Below, piece after piece: positions 32,724-44,941 of a stretch of 64,000 nucleotides of DNA. The position numbers and the translations under genes were made by a program. The stretch lies in NCBI RefSeq assembly GCF_040954645.1, contig NC_092803.1, positions 9,301,230 through 9,365,229 of the forward strand, in the 5' to 3' direction. Within the stretch, counting starts at the first letter, position 1, and the number at the start of each line of letters is the position of its first letter. The notes beneath the pieces were generated by a model. That model did no database searches. It had not been told where the DNA came from and worked only from the letters and a program-made list of their open reading frames with translations. The stretch is from Diabrotica undecimpunctata (lineage: Eukaryota > Arthropoda > Insecta > Coleoptera > Chrysomelidae).

Positions 32724-33206
32724 CAAGTAGCTGTAAGTTTTATATTAATATTTTTATTCATCTATTTAACATACCTTAGACGGTTTTAAAAACTCTTTTT
32801 CTATTTTGTAATTTTTAAAAATTACAAAAAATGTGAATTTTTTAAAACCCTTTTTAATGTAGGCCAGTCAGTTCTAATATAGTGTGTGATAAAAGAGGTC
32901 ACTTTTATTTACATACACATAACACTTTATAACACTGAAATAATTCATTTATTTTTTACAATTATTCAAAGTAATTTTTCAATTAATCTTGAGCACGCCC
33001 ATGGAGTGGTCGGAGCTACCAGTTAAAATTATGCTAATTACTCTCTCGTTCATAAAAATAAATTATAACTAAGTAGGACACCGCATAGATAGATTTCATG
33101 GGAAAGTTCTTATCCTCGGTACGGAGCGTCCCAATAGCTTATAAGGAGCGTTCTATAGATGTAAAGTCTGAATGAGGAATTAAGGCAACGATAGAGACTC
33201 GCTTAC
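32724..33206. other. 3' flank of the DD82E element
   Basis: AT-rich with a small palindrome (TGTAATTTTTAAAAATTACA) near 32805. No gene. Confidence 0.35.
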
Positions 33207-33408
33207 CTATTTCCTCTTCATCTAGAACACATTGCCGAGAGAAGAAGTATCCGGAATATTCTTTGGCGTCTTCTCGTTTATCAGAAAAATCTATTTCGAC
33301 CTCCAGTGTTATTATTGAGACGACTAAAGACGGGTCAATCCACTTCTGCTGCATCGCGGGAGCACAGCGAACAAAAAACAGTGACAAAATACACAAAATT
33401 ACGTTGAC
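33207..33408 (-). CDS. Possible exon with signal-peptide-like start, function unknown
   Basis: Minus strand, between an acceptor-like TGTAG at 33409-33413 and a consensus donor ATAG|GTAAGC. The open frame reads VNVILCILSLFFVRCAPAMQ (hydrophobic, signal-peptide-like), then KWIDPSLVVSIITLEVEID and YFFSRQCVLDEEEIG. Base composition is less AT-rich than the surroundings. No family recognised and no partner exon found; the only ATG inside precedes QQKWID. It could be an exon of a nested gene or chance. Confidence 0.25.
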
Positions 33409-33596
33409 CTACAGCGCAAACAATTTAATGGTGACCGTTTCTTAATCTCCGATGCAATGAATGGCGGAGTTTTCGGTTTCCGTTGTCGGTCACGTTCAGT
33501 CGCTGAACTCTGTTGAGCATGACTGTCCTTAGATCACTGAGAAGACTAGGTGTGGAGAGGTTCCTGAAGTACGAAGGAAATGGTGATCTAAAAGTA

Positions 33597-34899
33597 ACGG
33601 GTGTTTTTTTAGAGGTATAGAACTTTAAAGTGGAATAAAACAAAGATTATTTTTTATATGAACAGGAAATTAACTTTATTTGAAACATAATTTTTTGACA
33701 TTATATTTTAAATATGATTTCTGGCATATGACCACCAAGGCTGGCTCTGACGTAGTCTAATCTGGAGGTCCAATTTTTGACGACTTTTTCCACTATTTGT
33801 GGCCGTATATCGGCAATAACGCGGCGAATGTTGTCCTCCAGTTCGTCAATCGTTTCAGGCTTATTAGCATAGACTAGCGACTTCACATAACCCCACAGAA
33901 AATATTCTAACGGTGTTAAATCGCACGACCTTGGAGGCCAATTCACGGGTCCTAAACGCGAGATTATGCGGTTACCAAACGTTTCCCTCAATAAATCCAT
34001 TGTGGCACGAGTTGTGTGACATGTTGCGCCGTCTTGCTGAAACCACAGCTCCTGCACATTATGGTTGTTCAATTCAGGAATAAAAAAAGTCAGTAATCAT
34101 GACTCTATAGCGGTCACCATTGACTGTAACGTTCTGGCCAGTATTGTTTTTAAAGAAGTACGGACCAATGATTCCACCAGCCCACAAAGCACACCAAACA
34201 GTCAATTTTTCTGGATATAGTGGTTTCTCAACATACACTTGAGGATTATCTTCACTCCAAATACGGCAGTTTTGTTTGTTGACGTAGCCATTTAACCAAA
34301 AGTGAGCTTCGTCGCTAAACAAAATTCGCATATGAAAGTCGGGATCAACGGCAATTTCGTTTTGGGCCCATTCACCGAATCTACGCCTTGCTAGGTGATC
34401 GTGTGGCTTTAATTCCTGCACGAGTTGAATTTTGTAAGCACGCAAACCAAGATCTTTTCGCAAAATCTTCCATAAAGTGTATGGACACATATCCAACTGC
34501 TGTGCACGATGGCGTATAGACTGATTCGGGTCTTCCACTATACTGCGCTCAACAGCAGCAACAACATCTTCTTTACGCACTGTATGACGTCTCTGTGGAT
34601 GCGTATTATCATTAAGAGTGAACGTGGTGCGAAAACGTTCCACAGTTAATCGAATTAATTGCTCTGATGGGCGAATATGTATACTATAAAATGGACGTAG
34701 TGCGCGATACGTATTCCGAACAGAACTATGATTTTCAAAATAAATTTGCACAATTTGAAAGCGTTGTTCAGGCGTCAGTCTATTCATATTGAAATGTCAA
34801 ACTAAAGTAAATAATAATCACCTGACAGCTGTCAAAATGGCCGCCCCTTAAAAACGTGTTGCCAACTTCTATTTCTATACCTCTAAAAAAAACACCCGT
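33597..34899 (-). mobile_element. Complete 1303-bp mariner-like element with TIRs and TA duplications
   Basis: Both ends carry ACGGGTG, a run of T (7 on the left, 8 on the right), then AGAGGTATAGAA: 26-27-bp TIRs differing by one T. They are flanked by TA on each side (33595-33596 and 34900-34901). The transposase fills the interior on the minus strand. Such preserved ends indicate a recent insertion into the FAAH2 intron. Confidence 0.92.
33701..34787 (-). CDS. Mariner-like transposase, nearly intact, one homopolymer frameshift
   Basis: Starts MNRLTPEQRFQIVQIYFENH (HTH), then a second HTH (MCPYTLWKILRKDLGLRAYK), the first catalytic block ILFSDEAHFWLNGYV, then ELWFQQDGATCHTTRATMDL (second Asp) and SCDLTPLEYFLWGYVKSLVY (third Asp), with 36 residues between second and third. 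The frame is broken once at a run of seven T (about 34080-34086): the first ORF stops at 34074 and the second continues from the next frame to 33701. The rest is intact at about 360 residues, the usual length. It belongs to the same broad group as the relic at 18406-19229 but is clearly a different family. Confidence 0.92.
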
Positions 34900-34901
34900 T
34901 A

Positions 34902-35690
34902 GTATAGACATTTGCTTCTATTGCTTTCGGTCTCGATCATCTTGAATCCAGTTGTGTTGGATGCACTTGACGTCGCATCAAGGGGAGCAAGATATACTAT
35001 ATGGTCAACAGAAAGTTCAGACAGAAGAAACTACTACCAGCACACTTAAATATGCCATTCTTATACTATAGAAATAACACCATAAAAGATCTTGTTGTTT
35101 CTTGAAAATTTACATCCGAAATAAAAACGTTTTAATACTATTTTTTAATACATAAAATCGATCCCTTTTTTAATGAACTCTGATTGATTGTTTGATGCAG
35201 CATTAAGTATTCTCAATTATTATAATAGTAAAAACATTGGTACTTAAAACTTTTGCTCTTGACAAAAAATATAATTAGGTGACCAGTAATTCCAATTGTC
35301 GTAATAGTCTATTTCCCACGAACAATCAATACTAATGAATGAGTCAGTAAAATTACACGAACATTTTGCAATCAACGTTTCGAGTTGGTTTTAATGAATA
35401 ATGGTCTTATTAAACGTTCGTTAGTGAATCAATTATTGCTTTTAATAAAAATCCACCAGCTAGATCGTTAAAATAATGAAGCTGTTCGAAATAAAAATTA
35501 TTCCTTGACTATATTCAATTTCCTAGTTTAAATCGGTTATTATATTATTGGATCTTTAGAGCATTGAAATATTGGAGTTTTTAATGCAGGCTTAAGCTAT
35601 TTAGAAGCTTGTTTACTCCTCGACCTAACCGAATCTTTTATGCACAACCCTTATTACGTTTTATGTACCTACTATGTACTATGTGTAATA
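34902..35690. other. Intron sequence, no feature recognised
   Basis: AT-rich. Only a weak motif GTTTCGAGTTGG near 35379 is seen; no gene. Confidence 0.35.
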
Positions 35691-37340
35691 CGTCGGTCAA
35701 TAAGTCCAGGGTCTAACCATGAGATGGCGACTCTAATGAATTTTCCATTTGACATTTCGGTGGTCCTAACCTTCAAAAGCGTACTGTCAAAATGTCCATG
35801 TCAGTCGAATTATTATTTACCGATTTGCAGTGTTTAAAGTGACGCTACTTTTGTGATTTTTATAAATAATGGACCCAAAGCAATTTCGTGTATTGATTTA
35901 TCACTGTTATTTGATAGGAAAAAATCGTTAAAACTGAGCAATGGCTCAAAAATTACAACCATTAAACGATAATTTGATGAATTCAAACGCGGTCGTACCG
36001 ACACCAATAATGCTGGGCGCCCCGGAAGGCCAAATGATGCAGTTATTCACGAAAACATCGAAAAAATGCTAAAAATTATTATGGTAAACCGCAAAGTAAA
36101 GTTGCAAGAGATACTTACTAGATAGTTGACACTCTAAAGTTAACAAATGGTAGAATTTTGACTAGTATACATAAAAATTTGGGTATGAGGAAGCTGTTTT
36201 CCAAATATGTGCCGCATTTTCTCACACCAGAGCAAAAACAACAACGAATTGATGAATCTAGGCGCTGTTTTGACATATTTAATCGGAATAAGTCGGAGTT
36301 TTTGCATCGGTATGTCACAATGGATGAAACATGGATCCATCACTTCACTCCGGAATCAAGTCGGCAGTCATCTAAGTGGACAGCACCCAGATAAAGCAGG
36401 AAGCAAGGTTTATTAGATATCTGGGAATAGATATAACTATTTAATGAGATGTTGAAAAAGAAGTAGGACAACAAAGTTTAAAAGCAAGTAAGGCGGAGGG
36501 ATCTTTTAATGACACAATCTGGAAGAACAAACACCTAAAGACACAAAAAGCAAGAGTCTATAAAGCAGCAATTAGACCTGTATTAACATACACGGCGGAG
36601 ACAAGACCTGGCACATCTAAAACGAGACGACTACTAGAAACAACAGAGATGAAAATACTTCGACGAATATAAGGGAAAAGTCTGTTGGATAGGAAGAGAA
36701 GCGAAAATATAAGAAGAGCATGCAATATAGAAGACATAAATGGATGGTTCACAAAACGGAAACAGGAGTGGAACTAACACAATAGTAAAATGGCAGAGGA
36801 TAGGATAGTACGAATGGCACATAAGTCATCAACAGGACGAAGAAGTATTGGCATACCAAGAAAAAGATGGTGCGATAATTTAAACAATTTAGGAGGCTAA
36901 TATTGAAGAAGAAACATGCTTTAAATCCTACATACAAGAAGGAAGAAGAAGACTACTTGAAACATGGAGAAATAATCAACTGCGACTACTATAGAGGTTT
37001 ATCGGAACGTTTGAAGATCGAAATTACAAAAAAGCCTCATTTGTTCCCACAAAAATTGTTGTGTCACCAAGACAATCCACCGTGTAATCCAGATCTGGCT
37101 CCCAGTGATTACCACCAATTTTCCGATCTAAAAAAATGCTACGTGGCAAGACAGGAAGTAATCGCCGAAACTGAAGCCTATTTTAAAGGCAAAGATAAAT
37201 CATTTTACAAGAGCGGCATCGAAAAATTAGAAAAGCGTTGGAATGAGTGTATCGCCACTAAAGGAGATTATTTTGATGAATAAAGAATGATTTTTGTACA
37301 AAAATGATGTTTTATTAGTTAGGCCCGGGACTCACCGACG
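35691..37340 (+). mobile_element. Degenerate mariner with LINE insertion
   Basis: Left end CGTCGGTCAATAAGTCCAGG and right end (reverse complement) CGTCGGTGAGTCCCGGGCC form imperfect TIRs; TA precedes the left end, but the right flank has lost it. Transposase remains: MDPKQFRVLIYHCYLIGKN with stops, then LGMRKLFSKYVPHFLTPEQ and RYVTMDETWIHHFTPES (first catalytic Asp) up to 36391. After the LINE it resumes as GEIINCDYYRGLSERL, LLCHQDN, then NPDLAPSDYH and the end at 37283. This is a classical DD34D mariner (HQDN and PDLAPSDYH motifs), with a deletion between HQDN and PDLAPSD. Confidence 0.88.
36392..36950 (+). mobile_element. 5'-truncated LINE 3' end nested in the mariner
   Basis: Plus strand: KQEARFIRYLGIDIT, then ARVYKAAIRPVLTYTAETRP, TRRLLETTEMKILRRI, then RRSIGIPRKRWCDNLNN: the thumb and C-terminal block of RTE-like LINEs, with several stops. 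It ends in an AAGAAGAAGA tail near 36940-36950, after which mariner codons resume. Some mariner sequence was lost at the insertion. Confidence 0.8.
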
Positions 37341-38755
37341 AGTTATGATGATTAAATGCCTTATTCAGTGAAGGCTCGTGATATTTGAGTTTGAGAGGCG
37401 CAAAAATCTAATTAAGAATTTTTTTTAATGCTAATTTAAAAATTTACAGCCTCCAAATAACGATCCCGGTAATTATTTAGTAAGCCGGAACGCCTCAAAA
37501 ATGCCCAATTTTTTGTGGACTTCGCCGAAAAAGTGAAAAAAACCTCAAATTTTAATGTTTTCTTTGCTTTAAACTAGTAAAAGTGCCAAAATAATCAAAA
37601 AATACAGAAAAAATAACAAAAAAAGTATTATGAATAAAAAAAATTACATAAAACGCAAAGAAAAGTATATATACATGTCTTAATAACAAAAACATGACTA
37701 AAACATATTAAATATCACTGCTTTTTACTGTTAAATTATAAAAAATGCGTAAAATTGTTAAAAGTAATCAAGATTTTTAATATTTCAAAACAATATGGCG
37801 GCCAAAATTTTTATTTTTCATAAGAAAACATGATAATAAACGTAAAGTAAAGTAACCAAATCTAACCTGACCCTTGTAAAAAAGGTATAATTTTCAGTTA
37901 AAAGTAGGTAATAATAAAATGTTATTATTTTAAGGTAAATTTTTATTTTTCATTAGAAAACATAATTTTGAATAACTATGGCAACACTGGTTAAAATTAC
38001 CCTTCTTGACCATAAGAAACAGTTGTCATTCCTGTCATTTCTTGTTGTTTCATGGTAAATAATGGCGGTGGCTTTTAAAAATCGGGCATATTTTAAATGG
38101 AAATTACATAAAAAAGAACGTTTTCCACCGAACAAAAATCATTGCACAATCATTAGTCAGTGAAGCAGAATTCATTGATATAAATTTCATTTCCGTAGAC
38201 ATCGTTCCGGCTTATTACACTAGTACCACGATCCCTAAGCTATTAAGGGTGATTTCCAAAACGAACCGAAACATATAGATGTAGTATCTATTATCATCCC
38301 CCTTACTATTTAACATTATACTGGACTCCGTACTAATAAAGGTAACCTCAATGGAAGAATTTAATAGGATCAACAAACAGTTTAATGATTTAGATCATTG
38401 GTTAGAAATTAATTTCTAACTAATGACAAGTTGTGACGACACGACAAACCCACCGATCAGTGTGACCTCGAGCTAATCTTGAGAATTAACGTAGTACAGT
38501 TTTGTCGATCTAAGTGTAGTCAGCAATTGACAGCGGCGATAAAGACCTTTCATTTGAAACATTTAATAACATAATACAAAGAACGTTGATCCTGTTTAAA
38601 ATACCAAAATTCATCAAATTATTTAATACAAATCGTATGTAAACACGATCTAACTAATGCTCGATGCACACTTACAAACTTTAAAAATCTGTCTAATTGA
38701 AGTTATATAACAACAAAAAAAAAAAAAAAAAAATTGAAGAAGAAAAAAAAAAAAA
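37341..38755. other. Intron sequence, no feature recognised
   Basis: AT-rich. A-rich simple sequence at 38710-38758 precedes the next LINE fragment. No gene seen. Confidence 0.35.
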
Positions 38756-38999
38756 ACAAAAATTGGAATATCGCGGACATATTACACGTGGAGAGAAATA
38801 CACCTTGCTCCAACTGATCATGCAGGGAAAGATCCAAGGAAAGAGAAGCATAGGGAGGCGTAGAATGTCATGGCTGCGCAACCTGAGAGAGTGGTACGGA
38901 TGTACATCAAATGAACTTTTCAGAGCAGCCGTCTCAAAAGTTCGAATAGCTATGATGATTGCCGACCTCCGCCGCGGAGATGGCACTTGAAGAAGAAGA
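38756..38999 (+). mobile_element. 5'-truncated LINE 3' end with GAA tail
   Basis: KLEYRGHITRGEKYTLLQLI, then RSIGRRRMSWLRNLREWYG and VRIAMMIADLRRGDGT with stop, followed by an AGAAGAAGAA tail. Same family as the LINE at 43007-44941 (KLQYLGHITRGERYELL). It begins in poly-A/GAA-rich sequence. Confidence 0.85.
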
Positions 39000-41034
39000 A
39001 CAACTCAAAAGGAATAGCTTAAGATTTGGTAAATGTTTCTATTTTAATTTTTTATCAAGTTATGGAACTTTTAATATCACGCTCTGAGGCGGACGATTGC
39101 GGGCGCGCGTAAACCGCGCGTTAATCAATTTTCAATCAATTCAATCTTGGCAAAAAATTAACATATACACATTTACCAAAGCTATAAATGTTTTAAATTG
39201 TTCTAGAACTTTCATTAACCAAATTTCCAACGTTTATGGCTAACGAAAATTTTAACTATACACTGCTAGAACTTTTTTATTGTTTTTCACGAAAACTTTA
39301 CCAAACGCCATCTTGCTACCCTAAAAAAATCGAATCTACGCACCAAAAAACACAAACAACGATTGAAAATCTATATTACATTAAAAACGATATAAAAATA
39401 GCACCTGCTTGCTCTGAAATCTTTCTAAAGTAAAATTGTATGTTATTTCAAGAAATCACATTAAATAGCTATTAAGTTCTATTTGAAATATTTATTTTTA
39501 GAATATTTTCTATAAATTACACAAATAAGATTCTGCAATTTTATAAAATTATATAACAGATGCAGTATATTTATAAGTCATCAAAAGTATTTATAGATTT
39601 CAATGACTAAGCGGTATTTTGAATAATAGATCGATCAAATAGAATAAAAGCGCAAACTACTCCAGAAAGTGCATAAAAATCCATAACACTGGTGTCTCTT
39701 GGAAAAATATGTACATACATAGAAAATCATCACACACCAAGAGATAAATCAAATCATAATATCAATATTAAAAAGGGAATCATTAAATCCTTATACGATA
39801 AAGCCAAAATTACTCGTTCTAACGAAAATTAGTTCTTAGAGGAGAAACATCTGTTAACATATGTTTTATTAAAAAATTATTATCCTTTATCATTTATAAC
39901 TAAGGAATTTTCAAGAATCGACCAAAAGGAACAGAACAAACTCAGGTTTAATTTAACTAAAAATATATTCTAAATAAATAAAATAACAAAATAAAATTGT
40001 ATCCGAGATAATAATATGTACAGTATTAGTCAAGCGTTATTCCGAGGAACGGCTATATCGATGACTTGATGACCCACTGTTTAATACCTACCAAAAGTAA
40101 AATACAATTAATGTCATAAAATCTGAACGATAACTACGATGTATTTATACACACCGGCGAAGACACTAAAGGACGGATCAAAGGAAGAGATGAAACGGGC
40201 AATCAACAATCGGTCCGGCGAGAAACGGACAGCGACTAATCATTGCTTAGTCGTAGGAAAAAATAGGTCTGTCTCAGATAAATAGTCTAAGACCGGGTAC
40301 GGAAGTGCCACTAGATCAACACTAGCAGAAGCGGTTGGCGTTCAGTTAATACCCTAGGACCAGTGGAGTTGTTATCAGATCAAAACTTTGACGGAACTCC
40401 GGGCTGGTGGCCTCCAGTCAATACCCAGAGGCAAGGTTGAATTCCCACTAGATCAGTACTCTAGCGGAACTCGACTCCTCTAGTGCGTGTCGATGGAGAA
40501 GAAACTTTTGGTGGGAGTACGTGTGTACGGAGCGCTGACGGGACGGATGCGATGCACATCATTACACCTCCTTCTCTTTGGGAAAAAAAAGTAGCATACA
40601 TTTTTTTTTGTAAACTGGAGCCTACAACAACAATAGCTCATCAACGGTATGGTCTTTGTCAGTTAGGAGAACTGTTCTTGTCCAGTCCATTCTCCAACTG
40701 TCACAGTCATAGAGCAAGAATAAGGAAACGTAACATCTAATCATTCGGATTCTAAATTTCTTTTTTGGGTACACTGGCGGTCAATATTTGCTCCTAAATA
40801 TTTTATAGAACAATATGTTCTATTATTTGTTTCTTGGCATACACGTAAATTATTGTGTACGTGTCTACGTTCTCCTGTACGTACATTTGTAAGCCAAAGA
40901 CTCAACTATTTAAATAATGGACTTTACTCAAATAAAAGGCAGATATCGAGCACAGTTTTTTCGTAAATCTTCTTTAAGTACTTTTGTTCTCAAATCATCT
41001 TCAGGGGCCTCTGAAATAAGCTAAGAAACGGTTT
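39000..41034. other. Intron sequence, no gene
   Basis: Mostly AT-rich. 40140-40560 is less AT-rich with several ACTAGATCA-type phrases but no coding signal. A 26-bp phrase at 40929-40954 (starting CAAATAAAAGGC) recurs at 55060-55085. Confidence 0.35.
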
Positions 41035-41350
41035 TTCAAATGAAGGAAAATTAGTTAACTTCGAAAAAACTCGAGCTTAATGGTTGCTACAAAATGTTTA
41101 TATAACGTTTTAGATTTACTTCGTAAATGTCAATTAATGTTATCTACATTAAATACAAGTAAAGAGGCAGCACGGGTTCTGGCTATTTTCCCATGTTAAA
41201 TCCCATAAGAAATCGCTAAGGTCCGTTCTGGTCATTTTTGGCTCATTTTGTGGTGGGGGTAAAACGGCTCGTCCGATCGTGACGTGCAAGGTATCGTCGG
41301 AAAGGGGAGGGGTTAAAGAATACGTCAACATAAAAAACAAAGATGACATT

Positions 41351-41520
41351 AGACTCAGGACGTGACATTCGACTCAGGACGTGATGTTCGACGCAGGACG
41401 TGAAATTCGACGTAGGACGTGACATTCGACGCAGGACGTGACATTAGACGTGAAATGATGTAAATGACGTGACATTCGACGCAGGACGTGACATTTGACG
41501 TGAAATGTCACTTTAAATGA
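41351..41520. repeat. GACGTGACATTCGACGCAG-type minisatellite
   Basis: About seven irregular copies of a roughly 19-20-bp unit (GACGTGACATTCGACGCAG) with point variation, in the left interior of the foldback element. Confidence 0.85.
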
Positions 41521-42005
41521 CGTGAATGACGTCTTTGCGTTTGTTTTTTGTAATAACATATTCATTCGCCCATCCTCTTTCATTTACCGATTCATACGTA
41601 GTAATTGAACCAATAACAACGAAGATATGATATAGTGCCGTTTTGGCAATGTTGCCATGTTTGATTTTATTGTTGTCATATTCGATATCCCATCCCCTTT
41701 CATTTGACGTCTCATACGTCAAAATCGGACCAATAACAACGGGGAATACAATATAGTGCCGTTTTGGCATTGTCTTCCGTATGTTTTTTGTGTTAACGTA
41801 TTGGATATCCTCTCCTCTTTCATTTAACGTGTTACACGTAGTAATCTAACTAATAACAACAGAGAAAAGATATAGTGCCGTTTTGGCATTGTCTTTGCGT
41901 TTGTTTTTTGTTCTAACATATTTATTACCAACTCCCCTTTCCATCGATACCTTGCACGTTGTTGTACGTCCTTTTGGCAATGCCGCCATCTTTGTTTTTT
42001 TCGTA
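41521..42005. repeat. About 120-bp tandem repeat, four units
   Basis: The phrases TTTGCGTTTGTTTTTTGT, CCTCTTTCATTTA and ATATAGTGCCGTTTTGGCA return every 118-123 bases, with divergence. The last unit runs into the right inverted arm. Confidence 0.8.
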
Positions 42006-42314
42006 TTCGTTACCCCCTCTCCTTTCCGACGATACCTTGCACGTCACGATCGGACGAGCCGTTTAACCCCCACCACAAAATGAGCCGAAAATGACCAGAA
42101 TGGACCTTAGAGATTTCTTATGGGATTTAACATGGGAAAATAGCCAGAACCCGTGCTGATCCTTTACTAATACGTGTTATATACATTAAATAACATCCAT
42201 TGACATACTGGATAGAGAACATTTTAGATGAAGTAAGTCTAAAACGTTATATAAACATTTTTCATCAACCATCAACTCAGTTCTTTCAAAGTTAACAATT
42301 TTTCTTCACTTGAA

Positions 42315-43006
42315 TACATGATTTTATTTAAATAATATTTAATGGATTTACTTCAAATTTAATGTAGGTAGTACATATGATATTTTATACTATTGATATT
42401 TTCTTTGTACAGTCTCTAAAGTTGTCTCTAAGTCTCTAATCATGATTAAATACGAATAGAATAAATTAAACTAATTTTAAATTCTCTTTATATACATATA
42501 AAAATTTGCTATCGGTCTATTATTGCACGCTTATTATTTAAAGTAAAGTTAATCAGTTCCAAAAAGGACTGAGAGTAGAATTTTCTTTGTTCTAGTCGAC
42601 ATACATGAATTTTTATAAAGTATCTAAATATTGTAAATATACTTTTTGAAAATTAAGCTTTCTTATCACGGGCTATGGACAGAATGCATTAATTGATGCA
42701 ATGTATCGCGACGAGGTGTGAAAAAATAAAAATAAAAGAAACTCAATGAAACGCAAAATAACGACAGATCGTGCGACCACACACTACGTGGAGTAGTAAA
42801 CACAGTCCCATGCACATTTCTTAATAAAATAAACTAAATTAAAATAAATATAAAACAAAATGAAATAAAATAAATTAAACTAAAATAAAATACACTAAAA
42901 TAAAATCGAATCGAATCGAAGAAATCTGGTCGAATCGAATTGCATTGAATTAAAATGAAAGAATTGAATTAAATTAAAAACCATAAAAAAATGGCAAAAC
43001 GTAAAA
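42315..43006. other. AT-rich and simple-sequence DNA
   Basis: 42820-42985 is (TAAAA)- and GAATC-rich simple sequence just before the LINE. No gene. Confidence 0.4.
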
Positions 43007-44941
43007 ATGCCGATAACAGGTCCTGTGAAGAAAATTCTGACTAAAGAAAAACCAAAAATAAAGCAAAGGTGGATGACTGATAAGATCCTTCTTCTCATGG
43101 AGAATCGGAGAATAATGAAAGGAAAAAACGAACAAAGGTATAAACAAATACAGAAAGAAATCAAAATAGAAATCAGAATAGCAAAAGAAGATTTTTATAA
43201 AAGAAAATGTAAAGAAATAGAGCAATTGCAGGCAAAACATGATATTTTTAATGTACATAAAAAAGTAAAAGAACTTGCAGGTACACAAAAACGTAAGCAG
43301 CCAAATACCCTGTATAATGTCAACGGAAACATAATAACAGAACTAGAAGAACAGTTGAAGACATGGAAAAACTATATTGAAGAACTCTTTGCAGATGATA
43401 GACAACAATCTGAGCTAAGTAACATACAAGGAGACGAAGGTCCAGAAATAACGGAAGAAGAAGTAATGTACGCACTAAAAAGAATGAAAAATGGTAAAGC
43501 CCCAGGTCCAGATGAAATACCAACGGAAATCCTGAAACTAATAGAAAAAGACTCGATTCACATTTTAGTTAAACTTTTCAATAGCATTTATACATCAGGA
43601 AAAATACCACAAGAATGGCTTTTATCCACCTTTGTTACTATACCAAAAAAGATAAATGCCAAACAATGCAGTGATTACCGTACAATCAGTCTGATGAGCC
43701 ATGTACTGAAAATATTTCTGAAAATTATACACTCTAGAGTACACAGAAAACTGGAAATGGACATCAATAATACCCAGTTTGGATTCCGAAATGGACTTGG
43801 AACAAGAGAGGCGTTGTTTGCACTGAACGTTATGTCTCAAATGTATTCATGTGTTTCATAGATTACAACAAGGCCTTTGAAAAGTGCGGCATGATCACCT
43901 AATCAGACTCCTGACAGAAAAGAATTTAGATAAACGAGACATCCGACTAATAGCAAATATGTACTACAATCAGAAAGCAGTAGTGAGAGTAAAGAATAAT
44001 ACCACTGAAGAAATTGAAATAAAGCGTGGTGTGAGACAAGGGTGTATACTGTCACCAACCCTGTTTAATCTCTATTCCGAAGACGTAATGAATAGAACAC
44101 TCTCTGAGCAATCCGTAGGTATTAAAATAAATGGTGTTAGATTAAACAATCTGAGATTTGCCGACGACACCGTTCTGATCGCAGAAACACTTAAGGAGCT
44201 ACGGACATTGGTGAATAAGATAGCAGACTGCAGCGAAGAATATGGACTATCTTTGAACACAAAGAAAACTAAATTTATGGTAATACCGAAATCAACACAA
44301 AATGTCAAAAATTTATATTTATACAATGAAATTATCGATCGAGTTAGCAAATACAAATATTTAGGCACTTTTATAAATGAAGACAACGATAGCTTAGCAG
44401 AAATCAAAATAAGAATAGAAAAAGCCAGATCCATATTCACTAAAATGAAGAGAGTGTTCTGCGAAAGAGATTTGAGCCTTGAAATGAAACTTCGCCTGAT
44501 GAGATGTTATGTACTTTCTGTGCTGTTCTACGGAATGGAGTCATGGACGTTGAAAAAGATTGATACCAAAAATTAGAGGCATTTGAATTGTGGATGTATC
44601 GCAGAATCCTGAGAATATCATGGACCGAGAGAGTCACAAATGTCGAGGTCTTGAGAAGAATGAATAAAGAAAAGGAAGTCATATTTACGATCAAAAAACG
44701 AAAACTGCAATACTTGGGACACATTACAAGAGGCGAAAGATATGAACTGCTTCGAATAATTATGCAAGGGAAAATAGCAGGAAAAAGGTCCATAGGAAGA
44801 AGACGAAACTCCTGGCTAAAGAATCTACGGGAATGGTATAGCTGTAGCAGCAACGAATTGTTTCGGTCAGCAGTTTCGAAAATACGTATAGCCCTGATGA
44901 TCGCCAACCTTCGGAACGAAGATGGCACTTGAAGAAGAAGA
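43007..44941 (+). mobile_element. LINE with nearly full RT and C-terminal domain, a few frameshifts
   Basis: ORF pieces at 43007-43861, 43884-44576 and 44588-44932. Order: LINE linker (MKNGKAPGPDEIPTEILKLI), RT fingers (QFGFRNGLGTREALFALN), IDYNKAFEK (motif A, in a third frame at about 43858-43885), KRGVRQGCILSPTLFNLYSE, RFADDTVLIAETLKEL (catalytic), LFYGMESWTLKK, KLQYLGHITRGERYELLRII, then ANLRNEDGT and a GAAGAAGAAGAA tail. Frameshifts lie at about 43855, 43882 and 44573. The endonuclease is missing (5'-truncated). Inserted in the FAAH2 intron on the opposite strand. Its 3' end is duplicated downstream. Confidence 0.9.

Larger units (their letters stand above)
41035..42314. mobile_element. 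Foldback element of about 1.28 kb with long terminal inverted repeats
   Basis: TTCAAATGAAGGAAAATTAG at 41035 is mirrored near 42314, and homology runs inward for roughly 290 bases per arm (to about 41325 and from about 42010). It is strongest in CACGGGTTCTGGCTATTTTC and TCGTCCGATCGTGACGTGCA. The interior holds a GACGT minisatellite and four units of a roughly 120-bp tandem repeat. No transposase is present, so it would depend on another element. Long TIRs with internal direct repeats are the foldback-transposon design. Confidence 0.85.

Noticed and set aside
35370..35410. Minus-strand CTCGAAACGTTG as another hammerhead-like motif
   Set aside because: GAAACG is present, but I found no CUGANGA-type core or stem II upstream.
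41351..41520. Regular short repeats that might suggest a CRISPR array
   Set aside because: Repeats are contiguous and variable with no unique spacers, in an insect genome; it is a minisatellite.
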